Positions 32,916 to 45,572 of a stretch of DNA of 64,000 bases are shown here, in pieces (within the stretch, counting starts at the first letter, position 1; each line of letters begins with the position of its first letter). Source of the DNA: Branchiostoma floridae (Eukaryota > Chordata > Leptocardii > Amphioxiformes > Branchiostomatidae). The position numbers were made by a program, and so were the translations under genes. The stretch covers positions 14,016,918-14,080,917 of the forward strand of contig NC_049989.1 in NCBI RefSeq assembly GCF_000003815.2, given 5' to 3'. The notes under the pieces were generated by a model. The model was not told the origin of the DNA, ran no database searches, and saw only the letters and a program-made list of their open reading frames with translations.

Positions 32916-35900
32916 TCAGTTATCAAGCTCCCTAGACATATTTTGCGATCGTTCTTTATACTCCGTCGCTTTTTTCTGATCGCCAATTTTACTCCATGCT
33001 AATGCAAGGTGTTCAAGAGACGCAGCAATGTCCGCATGTGCCGTGTTCTCTCCATAGATACTTTTTTCCATCGTCAATGCCTGCTCATAGTAGCTAATTG
33101 CTTTCTTCTGATCACCCAGTTCACTCCATGACAATCCTAGGGTAGTCAGCGTCATCGCAATGTCAATGTGTGCCGTGTTTTCCCCATGAATAGTTTTGTC
33201 CATCGTTAGTGACTGTTCGTAGTAGATTATTGCTTTCTCATGATCATCAAGATCACTGAAAGAAAATCCCAGATTGTAAAGTGTCCTGGCAATTTCCGGA
33301 TGTGCTGTGTCGTCCCCAAAGATAGTTTTTTCAATCGACAGTGCCTGTTCGTAGTAGGTGATTGCTTTCTCTTGATCACCGAGATCACCCCAAGCTGCTC
33401 CCAGGTTGTTGAGCGTTGACGCAATGTCCGGATGTGCCGTGTCGTCACCATAGATAGCTTTCATGGTGCTTAGCGCCTGTTCGTAGTAGTTAATTGCTTT
33501 CTCCTTCTCACCGAGTTCATTACATGCTTCTCCCAGGTGGCTTAGCGTCGATGCAATGTCCGGATGTGCCGTGTTTTCACCATACATGCTTTTGTCAATC
33601 GACAGTGCCTGTTCGTAGTAGAAGATTGCTTTCTCCTGATCACCGACATCATCCCAAGCTTCTCCCAGGTTGTAGAGCATGGGTGCAATGTCCGGATGTG
33701 CGGTGTTGTCACCATGGATGGTTTTCATGATGGTTAGTGCCTGTTCGTAGTAGCTGATGGCTTTCTCCTGATCGTCGAGTTCACTCCAAACTGATCCAAG
33801 GTGGTTTAGCGTCGACGCAATGTCTGCATGTGCCGTGGTGTCACCATACAAACTTTTTTGCATAGATAGTGCCTGTTCGTAGTAGCTGAGTGCTTTCTCC
33901 TTATCGTCGAGTTCACTCCAAGCTGATCCCAGGCTGTTAAGTGACGAGACAATGTCTGGGTGAGCTGTGTTCTCTTCATGAATAGTTTTCATCATCGTCA
34001 GTGCACGTTCGTAGTAGCTGATTGCTGTCTTCTGCTCACCGAGTTCACCCCAAGCTGATCCCAGGTTGTTAAGTGACGAGACAATGTCCCAATTACCCGT
34101 GTTGTCGCCATATATAGCCTCTTTCGTCCTAAGTGACTGTTCGAAGTAGCTGATTGCCTTCTCCTGATTACCTAGACTGTACCAAGATGCTCCTAGGTTG
34201 TTAAGTGACCTGGCAATGTCCAGGTGTGCCGTGTTGTCTCCATGGATAGCTCTTTTCATTGTTAGTGACTGTTCGTGGTGGCTGATTGCTTTCATGTGAT
34301 TGCCAAATTTAAACCAGGATAATCATAGGTCGTTTAGTACCTTAGCAATATCGGAATGTACCGTATTGTCTCCATACATTGTTTTCATCATCGTTAGTGA
34401 CTGCTCATAATAGCTGATTGCTTTCTCCTCATCGCCAAGTTCACTCCAAGAAAACCCTAGGCCGGTAAGTGTTGTTGTAATGTATCGATGTGCGGTGTCG
34501 TCTCCAAAGACGGTTTTCATCATCGCTAATGCCTGCTCGTAGTGGCCAATTGCTTCCTTCCTATCTCCCAGTTCACTCCAAGATGACCCCAGGTTATCTA
34601 GTATCAACATAGTGAGCGGATGTGCAGTACTATCTCCATGGATCATTGCCATCATCGTTCGTGATTGTTCGAAGTAGCTGATTGCTTTCTTCAGGTCGCC
34701 AAGGCTACGCCAATATGACCCTACGTTGTTAAGTGACGCGGCCATGTCCGGATGTACCGTGTTGTCTCCATAGATAGCTACGTACATCGTTAGTGCCTGT
34801 TCACCGTAGCTGATTGCTTTCTTCGGAACACCGAGTTCACTCCAGGATATACCAAGGTGGAGAAGTGTGCGGGCAATGTCCTCACATATCGTGTTGTCTC
34901 CATAGATAGTTTTTTCCATCTCTAGTGACTGCTCGTAGTAACTGATTGCTTTCTTTTGATCTCCGAGTTTTCTCCAGGCTGATCCCAAGACTTTCAGTGT
35001 CCTGGCAGTGCAAGGATGTGCCGTGCTCTCTCCATAGACGGCTTTCGTCATTACAAGTGCCTGTTCTTTGTAGTTGATGGCTTTCTTCTGATCGCCAAGA
35101 TTACTCCAAGATAACCCCATGTACAGTGACTCCGCAATGTCATGATGTGCCGTGTTGTCTCCATAGACCTGTTTGCGTATCCTTAGTGACTGTTCAAAGA
35201 GACTAGCTGCTTTTGTAAAGTTGCCTCTGAAGTTCCAGAATTGTCCCAATTCTTCAAGTATTTCCGAACGTTTTATCAAGTTGCTGCCGGCATCGTTTAA
35301 TGCTGCTTCGAGATGGCGTAGGGCTTTATCTGACATAATCAGCTTTATAGCTATTCGGCCCCTACATTCATTGGAGGTGTCGAAGATGACCGTTTTTAAA
35401 ACCATTTTCGGTTGGACTTGTGAACTGTCGATGAATATGTCTGATATACAGTTCATCAAAGGGATAGCCCTATCGTAGTATCGAAAAAGAATCATAGTGT
35501 CTTCGATGTGGAATGTTGACCTTAGGGTAGTGCCAGATATCGTTAGTTGTTTATGATCATATTTCATTTCGACAAGAGGGGACATAGTGTCTTGTTGTCC
35601 CCCGTTGGCAAGGTATGTTCTCAAACGGAGCTCTGCCGAGATGCTGGTTAGTACCTTGAGGTGGGTGGCATTCTCTTCATGGACATTGCTTGTTAATTTT
35701 AACTCGTCTATAATGTTCCACGCGCTAGCAAGAGTGATCTGATAGCAAAGAGCTAGAACTTCGATGGCTATGCCTGGAAAGCGGTATATGTCTTTCTTGA
35801 CATTCAACAGTTGCCCAGATGGCTCAAGACTAGTAGAAAACTGCTCCCCGTCCCCCCACGCGATTTGCATAGCAGACAGACGTGAATGGGAGCGCGACTG

Positions 35901-36898
35901 TAGATCCCCCGTGATGATTTCTTTAAGGTTTTCTCTATAATCGGTTACAAGAGCTTCTTCTCCTGTTAGGAAAACCACCCGCCTGAGGATGTCCGACAAG
36001 TGATACCCTTCGGCCAGGGAAACGTCTATCTGCTGGAACTTGGCCATTTCGGCAGGGGTCTGTATAAGGCTAACGGGAGGTTTGGTCTTAGTCTGGTCTC
36101 TTCCGAATGGAGTCTTACTCGCCCAAGGCATGAAACCATCGAAAGCAAACCCACGAGGCGTGGCAGAGTCAAAGAACCAGTCTTTCACTGGATCCTCCGA
36201 TAGAAAATCGTTAAGTGAAGGGATAGCCATGGCTGGGAGGATGGTCTCTCCGAGGTTGATGACTTTCAGGTGTAGGTAGTGCGTGAGGTTGATGAAGTAC
36301 CGCCGTGTGTCGTCATTGTCTTTGCCTTCCTCAATCAGAATGGCGAACTCCAGGTCAGAGTAGGGTGTGACCAGTTCTGTTGCCTGTGAACCCAATCCGA
36401 TGAAAGCGTACTTACATGGAGGAGGACCAACTGTGGCGATGCATTCATCAATGAGGTCTTGGATAAACCCCTGTCTATCTTTGGCGATGTTCTTACATAA
36501 ATTCTTAACTGCTTCAGCTCTCTCAGCCTCGACTTTTATCATGACTGGATCATCCTCGTCATATTGGTACGGATTATGTTGTTGATCAATGGCGTCTAGC
36601 TGTGACTTAGCGCGACTACGCATCTCTTCTAGCCGCTTCTTATGACGAATGGCCGCATCAGAGCAACTCGGGCGGGCTTCCACATTTGCCGTGTAATGGA
36701 GGAACCATTGTTCTACGTCCTGCAGTATTTTTGTCATACTGTGTTTATTTCCGTCTGATCTGGCTATAGCTGCGTTGTACAGAGCTGCTGCCTGTGTGAA
36801 TTTTCCACATTCTTTTGTTGTTTTGCCACGCTGGACGTAGACGTCACCTAGTCTACACAGACAGATGGCCTCTTTCCATCGATCGGGTTTGTTAGGAT
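32916..36898 (-). CDS. gene B exon 4: nucleotidyltransferase-like domain plus 18 TPRs, with in-frame TGA
   Basis: Large last exon after an acceptor ending cag at about 36899. Exon order matches gene A: third GDVYVQRG repeat, then NTase domain (FIGLGSQATELVTPYSDLEF; GS plus SDLE acidic pair, as in GlnD/DUF294-type Pol-beta superfamily enzymes), helical connector, then TPRs of about 42 residues (LGD.KKAISYYEQ..). The NTase frame is intact here. Seven TPRs precede a TGA at 34323-34325, which stands where the TPR consensus has Gly (NDL-stop-LSW); eleven more TPRs (468 codons) follow in the same frame to a stop at 32916. Read to the TGA the protein is about 1155 residues; with readthrough about 1624. 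No signal peptide or membrane segment. Function is unknown; nucleotidyl transfer plus TPR partner binding is an inference. Confidence 0.88.
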
Positions 36899-37510
36899 CT
36901 GTATGGACATGAAGTATATATCTTTAGTCTCTTAATGGGCAGTTCTCCTTTTATACTTTTATGCTCATTTTGTTGTTTTAACGTTTTATCATACGGAGAA
37001 TGTAACATATAACAACTATTCAAATGAAGACATTTATATGATAAATGAAACAATGCTAAAATTTGCTACTTCTAAAATTATTGATTTGGTCTTTGTCAAT
37101 ACAGCTTTCTATCAAATGACATTATTTTTACAGAAGAGCGTCAATTTTATTAAAGTGAAAGACCTCTACTGCACATTGATGGGGAGGGGCTACTAAGGTT
37201 TTTTTCTGAAGCCAGTCATTGTGACATTTGGCCAATTTTTTCCAGTGGTACAAGAGGAGTGTTTATTTTTCAAATCTGAAATTGTGACTTACATTACCCT
37301 TGGTGAAACAGTGTTACTTTACGTTTTATGGGACCTACCTACAGCCTGTGTTAGGGTCTGTGGGTTCAGAGGTCAGAGTTGCTTTGGTTTGAACAGCTGA
37401 GTCGAAGCCGTGCTTTTTGCACAAACGGTAAGTAGATATTTTAGCTGCTAGCTTTAGTAGATATTTGGAGGCCCCTCCCCTGACATTACCGTAACAATAA
37501 AGTGACGTAC

Positions 37511-37611
37511 CGTGTATAAGTCTCAGAGCGGACGCAAAGTTCTGTTCTGCCACGTCGAGCTTCTCATCCGCTAGTGCGCTGTCCCCTGTAGTCAGGCGCT
37601 CCTCGAAAGAC
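37511..37611 (-). CDS. gene B exon 3
   Basis: A 101-nt exon, acceptor ttatattag and donor GTACGT, entering in phase 2 and leaving in phase 1. It reads SFEERLTTGDSALADEKLDV then AEQNFASALRLIH, matching gene A exon 3 in length and phase. Confidence 0.87.
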
Positions 37612-38441
37612 CTAATATAAAGTGATGATGATGTTAGAGTATAGAGTAGAGTGTATTTGTTGGATTACATACCAATATATTATAATCGGTCTTGCACGCA
37701 CAAAACTGTACTAGCCATGATAACTTTACAAGTGTTAATGCACACTTAAAGGGGTACTAAGCCCCAGAAGGGGGTGTTATTTTCCAATGATTTCAGAATC
37801 AGCAACAATTTTGCAGGATTTCACTTGTGGTGAATTTTGCGATGTGTGTTTGTAAAACAATATGGCACTCACTAATCCCAAGCATGCCCTACCCATGCAT
37901 TTCCTTTAGGTTCAGAGTCTCAGACATGGTGAATATGGTGAATATTTTTGGCATAAATGAGGGGCGAATTTGCACACCAAGAAGGGCAACTGTTCACAAG
38001 ATAACAAACAGCACTTACCATTAGACGATGTTTTAACATAGCCCCTCAAATTGGTTTTGTACCTGAACTTTTTCAGGCCATGTCAGGCACATTGTATTCA
38101 GCTATAGGCTGGGATTACTTGATTTAATTAAAGGGTACTTTGCGAGTTACTTTACTTTGGTACTTTGCATAGCAAAATACTGAATGCATTTTGATGTACG
38201 CGAGACAAGTCGGTACTTTTGTCGTATAATGTGAAGTAGCATGTATGTTTAAATTCCTAAAATCAATGTTTGGGAAAATAACACTCTAGTCTTATGGAGG
38301 TTAGGATTCCTTTTAGCGACAGAAGTAGTGGTTTTGCTAGCCGAGTATACGTTAGAAATTTCTAGTGGGACGTAGTGAACAAAACAATAGGAATACGAAT
38401 ATACAATGATATGATACAAGAAAAGAAATCAATCTGGGTTA

Positions 38442-38958
38442 GGCCACAGCAAGTAAATTTTATGGATGACATCAGCGCGCGCAATAATTTTCACCTGATA
38501 AAAAAAACAAGATTTTTTTTCTTCTGCATAAATGGTCAACATGCCGATAAAGTATCAAAATGAGCAAATATATTGTGCTGTAGCCTAATAATTGTACTTG
38601 TAGAAGTGAAACTTGCGAGGTACCCAGGACTGTAGTTGTAGAAATGAAACTTATTGGATAGTTGTAAAAGTGACACCAATATGGAAGCTATGAGTGTGGT
38701 TACTAACTTTGTTGGTGATGCCAGTCTACCACACCAGTGTCACTTTTACCACACCAGTACATGTCTTAAATGCAGGAATGAATGCCTTGTTGGCTCTGAT
38801 ACCAATACAACAGTACTAGTCATCACAACTTAATGGTGCCTATTTTTGAAAATGTAGCCATCTTGTTTTTTTTTCACCCATCTTGTTTTTTTTCGCCCTA
38901 TCGCACTATTTTTGCAGTCAGTAGAGGATGTCATCCATAAAATTTACTTGCTGTGGCC
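38442..38958. mobile_element. Harbinger-type MITE (517 bp, TTA duplication)
   Basis: Terminal repeats ggccacagcaagtaaatttt and its inverse at the right end are flanked on both sides by TTA. A 3-bp TTA duplication is the mark of PIF/Harbinger elements. Related copies occur at 56.45-56.84 kb and, as one end only, at 32.38 kb. It lies in gene B intron 2. Confidence 0.82.
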
Positions 38959-39002
38959 TTACAATGAAGTAAATTATTTCATAATTCATTTGTCCACTGA
39001 CA

Positions 39003-40562
39003 ATGTTAGTTTACGTTGTTTGCCATCTCTTCAACACCTCGTATGCAAAGGGCACAGTGCCCTCAGTGTGGAAGTCGGCAAATGTTGTGCCTGTACCGAA
39101 GGCTGCTGGAGCATCACAAGTGGAGGACTTTCGACCAGTCTCCCTTTTAGCTGTTTTGGCAAAACTGCTCGAGAGATGCGTTCTCAAGAGATTACTCCCT
39201 GCACTAACCACGGTCATCCGGGACCAGTACGCCTACATGAAAGGCTCGTCAACCACACTAGCATTGGTGCGTTTGGTACAAACCTGGTTATCTGCTCTTG
39301 ACTCCAAAAAGCCAACTCTCGTAAGGGCACTTTTTGCGGATATGAGCAAAGCTTTTGATCGGGTAGATCACGCCCTGCTGCTGATGTGTGTTAACAATCT
39401 ACAAGTGAGTCCACACATGCTGGCATGGATACACAACTATCTCAAACATAGACAGCAAAGAGTTGTGACCCATGGCAAGTTCAGCACCTGGCACACTTTA
39501 ACATCAGGAGTCCCACAGGGGGGTGTTCTCTCACCCTACTTATTTTTGCTCTTTATGAGCACTAGGTCACCAGTGTATAGTTCCACACTAAATGTTGGCT
39601 ATGCTGACGACGTCAGCTTGTCGCGATCTCTCCATGTGGCTGTGGCAAACAGCGACAGGGCAGTGGAGGAGGAAGCGACTCAGCTGGATGTATGGGCTAG
39701 CGACAACAAGATGATTTTAAATGGAGGCAAAAGTCAGCTAATGCAAATATGTTTTAATAGATCAGTTCCTGTCCCACCGGAGATTATCTTAGGGGGACAA
39801 CAGGTGCCATGGGTTGAACAGGCCAAGGGTTTGGGGTTCATTTTGGATAGTTACTTGACGTTCAATAACCAAGTGACATCCATGGTCACGAAGGCCTCTC
39901 GTAGGCTTCACTATCTTAGGCTCCTTACTAAACAGGGCACTAGTGTCGTGGATTTGGTCCAGGTGTACGTCACACTTATCAGACCTGTGCTCGAATATGG
40001 GCACGTACTACTAGTAGGGTGTAGTAAGGAGCAGGAGAGACAAATTGAAAGAGTACAACGGAGAGCACTCCGTATCGTCTCACTGGGGGGAAGACGAGAG
40101 GTGCCTGCTCTGCCGACGCTGAAAGAACGACGAGAGGTTGCGGCAGTGAAGCTACTGAGGGACATGCTGGACGAGGGTCACCCCCTCCATGACCTGGTGC
40201 CGCCGGCCAGAACTACAGTCACTGGGAGGACTCTTAGAAACGGCAATGCACTTACTGTGCCAGCTGCCCGGACACAGAGACTGAGAAGGTCGTTCTTGTA
40301 CCAGGCTATACGCCTGTACAACGAGGCTTGATACTCTGCGTAGGACGTTCCTGTCCTTGACTCCGGTGTTCCTTGTGAAGTATAATGTACAACTTTGTAT
40401 AGGCGTTTCTGTATCATGTACTGTAATTTGTTTAATGGATGTATATACATATATTTTGTAGTCGACATGTTGAAAATTTGTACAAAATCAGTGATATTCA
40501 GTTTGTTCTTACAAACTGCGATGCTGATTCTTTTCTGAATAAACGAATAAACGAATAAACGA
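39003..40562 (+). mobile_element. 5'-truncated non-LTR retrotransposon with reverse transcriptase
   Basis: A 442-codon frame (39003-40331) covers most of a LINE reverse transcriptase: FRPVSLLAVLAKLLER, FADMSKAFDRVDH, SGVPQGGVLSPYLF and the catalytic YADD, then the thumb region and a QRRALRIV stretch. The frame is intact over this part, so the insertion is fairly young. A (aataaacg)n tail at about 40.54-40.56 kb marks its 3' end. The endonuclease and 5' part are missing. It lies inside gene B intron 2 in the opposite orientation, right after the Harbinger MITE. Confidence 0.92.
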
Positions 40563-40850
40563 CATTGTTAAAATCTTCCCGTCTCAAATCAATGATAATT
40601 TTGCAATGTTTTCTCCTTCACCATCTATGTCATACTAACTTCTTTTTTTTTTGGAAATGTTACACTGGAGGAAACCAAATAAAACTGATAGATGAAACAA
40701 AGATAAATGGTGATGTATTCGAATATGATGCTAGCTTTTCTATGGCTGAATCGGCTGTTCAATTCAGCGAAACGGCTGCTAACTTTAGGGTGGTTTGCAA
40801 TGCAACTTGAGCGAAAAGGCAAATATTAACGTTACCACTCCTGTGCTTAC

Positions 40851-40927
40851 ATAGACTGTTGACTCTTTGCGTCACCGATGACATGAGAGTTGGGTGTCAC
40901 CATTAAGAAGTCCCGTGGCACAAGACT
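40851..40927 (-). CDS. gene B exon 2 (short linker exon)
   Basis: A 77-nt exon, entering in phase 0 after caacaacag and leaving in phase 2 at donor GTAAGC. It encodes SLVPRDFLMVTPNSHVIGDA then KSQQS. The homologous exon in gene A is 24479-24570; length differs only at the N-terminal end. The phases link exon 1 (phase 0) with exon 3 (phase 2). Confidence 0.72.
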
Positions 40928-41057
40928 CTGTTGTTGAACTCTGTACTCCAGGCTAGTAAATATCTACAACCAGAAATGATTATCAGCATCAGTATCTACA
41001 TTTAATCTTGTAACGGCTTCCTTCAGTGCATGCTCGGGTTACAGGATTTATGAATTA

Positions 41058-41770
41058 CGAGGGGTGATCAATAAGTTCTCGGCCTAACCCAGAAATAATA
41101 AGCAGAACTCAAATTTTGAGGCACAACATCATAGTATGGAGCCTTTTATCAATACCCGCCAAATTTCAAATCATTGCAGTAATTACTTTACAGGCATTCG
41201 TTTTCTGCAAATCAGAAGGTAAGTGGCGAGAAAAAGTGGTGTGAATTGTGATCAGACATGTGTGGGTCGAGTTCCCCATGCCGTAAATTAGCAAAAGATA
41301 TTGTCAAAATGTTTGATAATGATTCACTTCCTATTTCAAGCAAAAGAATTGGGTGTCTGACTTCCAGCAGCGCAAGTTCACTCGCACACCTCGGTAAAGC
41401 CGAGGACGTATTGATAATCCCACGTACATGTTTTAAGTCCTATATAAATATGTACCAAAATTCAAATCATTGTGATCGTTACGTTGCAGGCGACACCCAG
41501 TAACGTTAGGTAAGGGATAACGAAAAAAAGTGGACAATTGAGCTGCGACTTGAAGTGTACGGGTCAAATTGTCTGATCACACGTCACCCTTCTTTTTCTC
41601 GCCACTTACCTTCTAATTTAGAAAAAACGAATGCCGGGAAAGTAATGACTCCAATGATTTGTAATTTGGAGGATATTGATAAAAGATTTAATACTATGAA
41701 GTTGTGTCTCAAAATCTGAGTTGTTCTTGTTATTTCTGGGTGAGACCGAGGACTTATTGATCACCCCTCG
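41058..41770. mobile_element. Tc1/mariner-type MITE (713 bp, TA duplication)
   Basis: Starts CGAGGGGTGATCAATAAG and ends with its inverse, each flanked by TA. The terminal inverted repeats extend for about 190 bp, with scattered mismatches (for example aagtggcgagaaaaag and its inverse). No transposase. A decayed relative lies at 11.4-11.84 kb. In gene B intron 1. Confidence 0.88.
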
Positions 41771-41782
41771 TATGTTAGTAAA

Positions 41783-43312
41783 AATAACTTTATTGCACAA
41801 CAATTGTACGAGGTACAAAGTATGGCATCTACATAACTACAGTGCTATAACTTAACTTAGGGCTTATCTAACTAATACAGGAGTTGTAGTATGGGATAAG
41901 TTTCTTACAATCATTGGAGGCTTTTACAATCATTTGGGGAATTTCTAATGTCAAAACCTTCTTTGATATATTTTCCTATATCTGCCATGCAGGGATTGTC
42001 ACATGTCATTATGTATCTGAATTTGCACTTCAGGTCCATTTGGATAAATCCTTGTGTACAAAATGACAGCCTTCTGTATAGAGAATTGCGTATATCGGAA
42101 TATTTGGGACATACAACCATAAAGTGATATTCGTCTTCGATTAGCTCTGGACAGAATGGACAAACCCTCTGGTCAATAGGGATTTTTTGGAATCTTCCGG
42201 TTTCTATATTTAATTTGTGACAGCCAATTCTGAGTTGTGTGATTGCCCTACGAACGTCAAGGCTCTTTATGGTTGAAATGTAATTTTCTTGCTTGTAATG
42301 CTTGTTCAATGTAGAAAGAGATGAGAGTTTGGAATTGTTTCGAATAGAGGAATGCCAATTTTGCACGTATATATCTTGTAAACGTTGTCGTAACTGAGTG
42401 GTGATTGTGTCTATGTGGTATGACCTCGGGTTCAGCCATATGTGTCCAAAGCCTTGGTAGTTGAGGATATTTTTTACGTGGACAATCCAATCATGTTCTC
42501 CGAATGAAACAGTATTGTATGCCTCACGAAGAAGGGCATCTTCGGGCAGATTAACTAAACGATGCCAATATTTCACAAGTTGCATTTCTGCATCAATCCT
42601 AGCTGGGAAAGTTCCCAATTCTCCCCTGACACCATCGTGTGAGGCTTTGGCATGAATGCCTAACAGAAATTTTTGGAAGTGCATGTCAATGATGTCAAAT
42701 TCTGGAATTTGTTGATTTGAGTCTAGGTTTATAATTTGGAAACCGTTATCTCGTAAAATATGGCTATTGGCATGACGCAATAGTATTTCTTTATCTGTAT
42801 TTCTTTCCAAACATACAACATAAGTAGTATTCAAAGCAGAAGAGGTGGTTTTTCGAATGGTAGCTGGAAAGTTATCTTGAATATTAAGTTTTTTAAGTAA
42901 AGTAGAAAAAACCTTTGAGGAAGGTTCGCAGATGTTATTGGTATGTGATACAATGATTCTTATACTTTTAGCAAAACGGTCAAAGCAAGTGATTTCTGAA
43001 CAGTACATAAAGATGGGTTTTACAAATTTGTCAAATAGATTTTTTCCGAGATTGATTGAAATGTCCTTGTTAGAGAGTAAAAGAGCCTTGAGTTTGAAAA
43101 GTGCTCTCATTGCTTTGGTTTTCAAATATTTCCTGGCGGTTTTGAATTTTCCGGAGAATGTGAAAGGAATGCCGAGGTATGTATAGCTGTCAGTGATTTC
43201 TATATTTTTGCCATAAATATGGAATTGGTCTTTGTTATTCTTGCTAGAACCTTTGCCAAAAACAACTACCTTGGTTTTTGAAACATTGACAGATAGAAGT
43301 AATGCTTGCGTG
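41783..43312 (-). mobile_element. non-LTR retrotransposon, 3' part of polyprotein
   Basis: A 404-codon minus-strand frame (41911-43125), open upstream to about 43310, covers the end of a LINE polyprotein: VNVSKTKVVVFGKG, YTYLGIPFTFSGKFK, PIFMYCSEI, then the zinc-knuckle end IGCHKLNIETGRFQKIP, RVCPFCPE and VVCPKYSDIRN. The 3' untranslated end (tactttgtacctcgtacaat-like) recurs as a fragment at 54.78 kb. It is 5'-truncated, missing the catalytic RT core. In gene B intron 1. Confidence 0.9.
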
Positions 43313-43542
43313 ATTTATTGTGATCACTAGAACAAAGGTGACAGTTTATGAAACATCTCGGTGACGCATGCTCTTTCTAAAATCTATGTAATTTGATGAC
43401 ACAATTCCTCTTACACATACAATATACGAGTTGAGAAAACATCAAGATGGGTTCCTTAATTCATGTGACAATATACAACTATTTCACACAAGTATGAGGT
43501 CTCCAAACTTATGTTTAGAACATTTGTCAATCGCGTGTGTGT

Positions 43543-43608
<66 letters not shown>

Positions 43609-43617
43609 TGTGTGTGT

Positions 43618-43648
<31 letters not shown>

Positions 43649-43649
43649 A
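43543..43649. repeat. (TG)n microsatellite
   Basis: Over 100 bp of TG dinucleotides with two TA interruptions, about 100 bp past the donor of gene B exon 1. Confidence 0.97.
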
Positions 43650-43756
43650 TCTTTAGCTAACATTAATCTTCATTTAGCAAGTCCTTTAGCAACTCAACCC
43701 CCAACATTTCATATCTATCTTCATCATAAACAATACAATCAAATGGGAATGATTAC

Positions 43757-44470
43757 CAAGTTATTTTCCGTCTTCTGTCTTTCTTGCCTGATTCTTGCCG
43801 TGTACAGTAAGCGGTGAATGAGTGCCACTGTGCCTTGAAACTCCTCACACCGTGACAGTGCAGCGTTGTACAGAGCAGTGGCCTTGGTCAAACATGTCGC
43901 GTCTTTACTTTCTGTTCCTCTTTTCAGGTACACGTCGCCGAGACATTTTATCGCTTCCGTCTCTAACATAGTGTCACCGTTTATGATCCCTTCTATCACT
44001 ATCTTGGTATATTCAACCAGTAATAAAGTCTCATTGTTTCCATCAACAGTCAACCGTTGGTCCAGGTGTAGTAGCCTCTCTGCTATGGCGAGCGAAGACA
44101 TTTTCATGTCGTCAGTAAGGGGTTCAGAACGACTCGAAGCGGTTGGTATTGATCGCTTCCCTAATCTTAAATTTTCTGCATAGTGGTAGCGATATTCAAG
44201 ACTTTCTCCCACATCTGCGTCCTCACACCGGATCAGTGCGGTCCTGTACAGTACCATAGCCCTGTCAAACTTCTCTGGGCTCTTTTCGAGTCTCCCCTTT
44301 TCCAAGTTCACGTCACCCAGAGTTTTGAGCACCTCCACTTCCACACACCTGTCCATGTTCGCCATGGCGTCCAGCAGGGCACGGAGGTAGTCTGTCTCCG
44401 TACGGACTAGTCCCAGTCTCTTACTCTTGACGTCCACCTCGCGAAGTTCTTTACAGACTCGCAACATCAT
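43757..44470 (-). CDS. gene B exon 1: N-terminal GDV helical repeats
   Basis: Starts with ATGATG at 44470 (MMLRVCKELREVDVKSKRLG). Two GDV repeats follow: TLGDVNLEKGRLEKSPEKFD with RAMVLYRTALIRCE, and CLGDVYLKRGTESKDATCLT with KATALYNAALSRCE. The exon ends in phase 0; I place the donor at a GTAATC after AACTTG, which is weaker than the GTACGT of gene A. Identity with gene A exon 1 is high throughout, with no frame lesion. Gene B therefore spans 32.9-44.5 kb, with intron 1 and intron 2 enlarged by transposons. Confidence 0.85.
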
Positions 44471-44908
44471 GGATAGTTGGGCACCACGGAAAACCTCGTC
44501 AAGACCTTAGAAATAGTTAAGACTCACAAAAGTACCAACACAACCTCACAGACTGAAAGCTGTTACACCACCATTCTTCCGTGATTTTCAAGTGTCCAGG
44601 TTTGAGTTCATATTACTCATAATCTGCTGTGGAATGACATTAAATACTTATAGAAATATATACAGCTTAATGAGTATCACCTTTCTCTAGTAAGACGCTG
44701 CGTGTTTGGGGATGGGTAAAAACTGATGAAATGGTTCACTTCCGCTTCCGCGTTGAAAGTGATGCGTCATTTGCCCTTTGACCTTTATGCAAATGAGGCA
44801 AATATCCACCGAATTAGAAATAAAGAAGAGTAATACTTAAAACTTAGTGAAAGTCAGCAGCAGCCGGAGAGGTTTTATTTTCTGATCTTTGACTTGAGAG
44901 ACTAGCGT

Positions 44909-44922
44909 GTTTCTATGGTAAC
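44909..44922. promoter_or_regulatory. RFX X-box-like site upstream of gene B
   Basis: GTTTCTATGGTAAC resembles the inverted X-box (GTNRCC..RGYAAC) with one mismatch per half at most, about 440 bp upstream of the gene B start. A second CCATAGCAACGG phrase follows at about 44945. Possible RFX target only. Confidence 0.25.
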
Positions 44923-44929
44923 CGTTGCT

Positions 44930-45570
44930 AAGGCAAAGATACTCCCATAGCAACGGGACGGCCTATAGTATTATACAGTCATTTAAAGTATGATAAATTC
45001 ATAAGTCCATGAAACAGTTGAAATTCATGAATGAGGTAGCTGCAATGAATCTTTGATAAAAGTAAAATGTAACTAGATTTCATTCACCCATGATGCAATA
45101 TCTTTTAAGCATCAGATTTCAGCAAAGTTGCCTATTAGTAAGATAACGCAAGATACATGCAACATAACTGGTTGCAATGTGTGTTCAAATGATATCACAC
45201 GTGAAGAAAGTTCAAACCGACAGTAGGGAGTTTATTTTCTGACCCTTGAAACTGTATTTCAACGACAATCATTGTTACGAAACAAATACCTTCATACCAA
45301 CGAATGGCTTAGAGCCGTATACATTACATTCTTTAGATCTACAGATCTGAAACAGATTTAATGTACCCACAAGGCTAGCAGTCTCACGACTAATTTACGA
45401 AAGGTAAAATTCGAAACTTAACTTTGGTGTAAGTAATGTTGTTGCCTTCTGAGCACATGTATCACACAAATGTAAATGTTGACATTGACATGAGCATAAA
45501 TATCTCCCTGTATTTCCTTAGGTGTCTGTTATCAAGGCTAAGATCAACGAGACTCTGTCAATGCCTGCTG
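44930..45570. other. no gene recognised
   Basis: AT-rich sequence between gene B and the coiled-coil gene. Nothing beyond short motifs was seen. Confidence 0.4.
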
Positions 45571-45572
45571 GG

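Noticed and set aside
34323-34325. TGA as a selenocysteine codon
   Set aside because: It replaces a structural TPR glycine, and no SECIS-like hairpin was recognised after the gene; nonsense change or readthrough is simpler.
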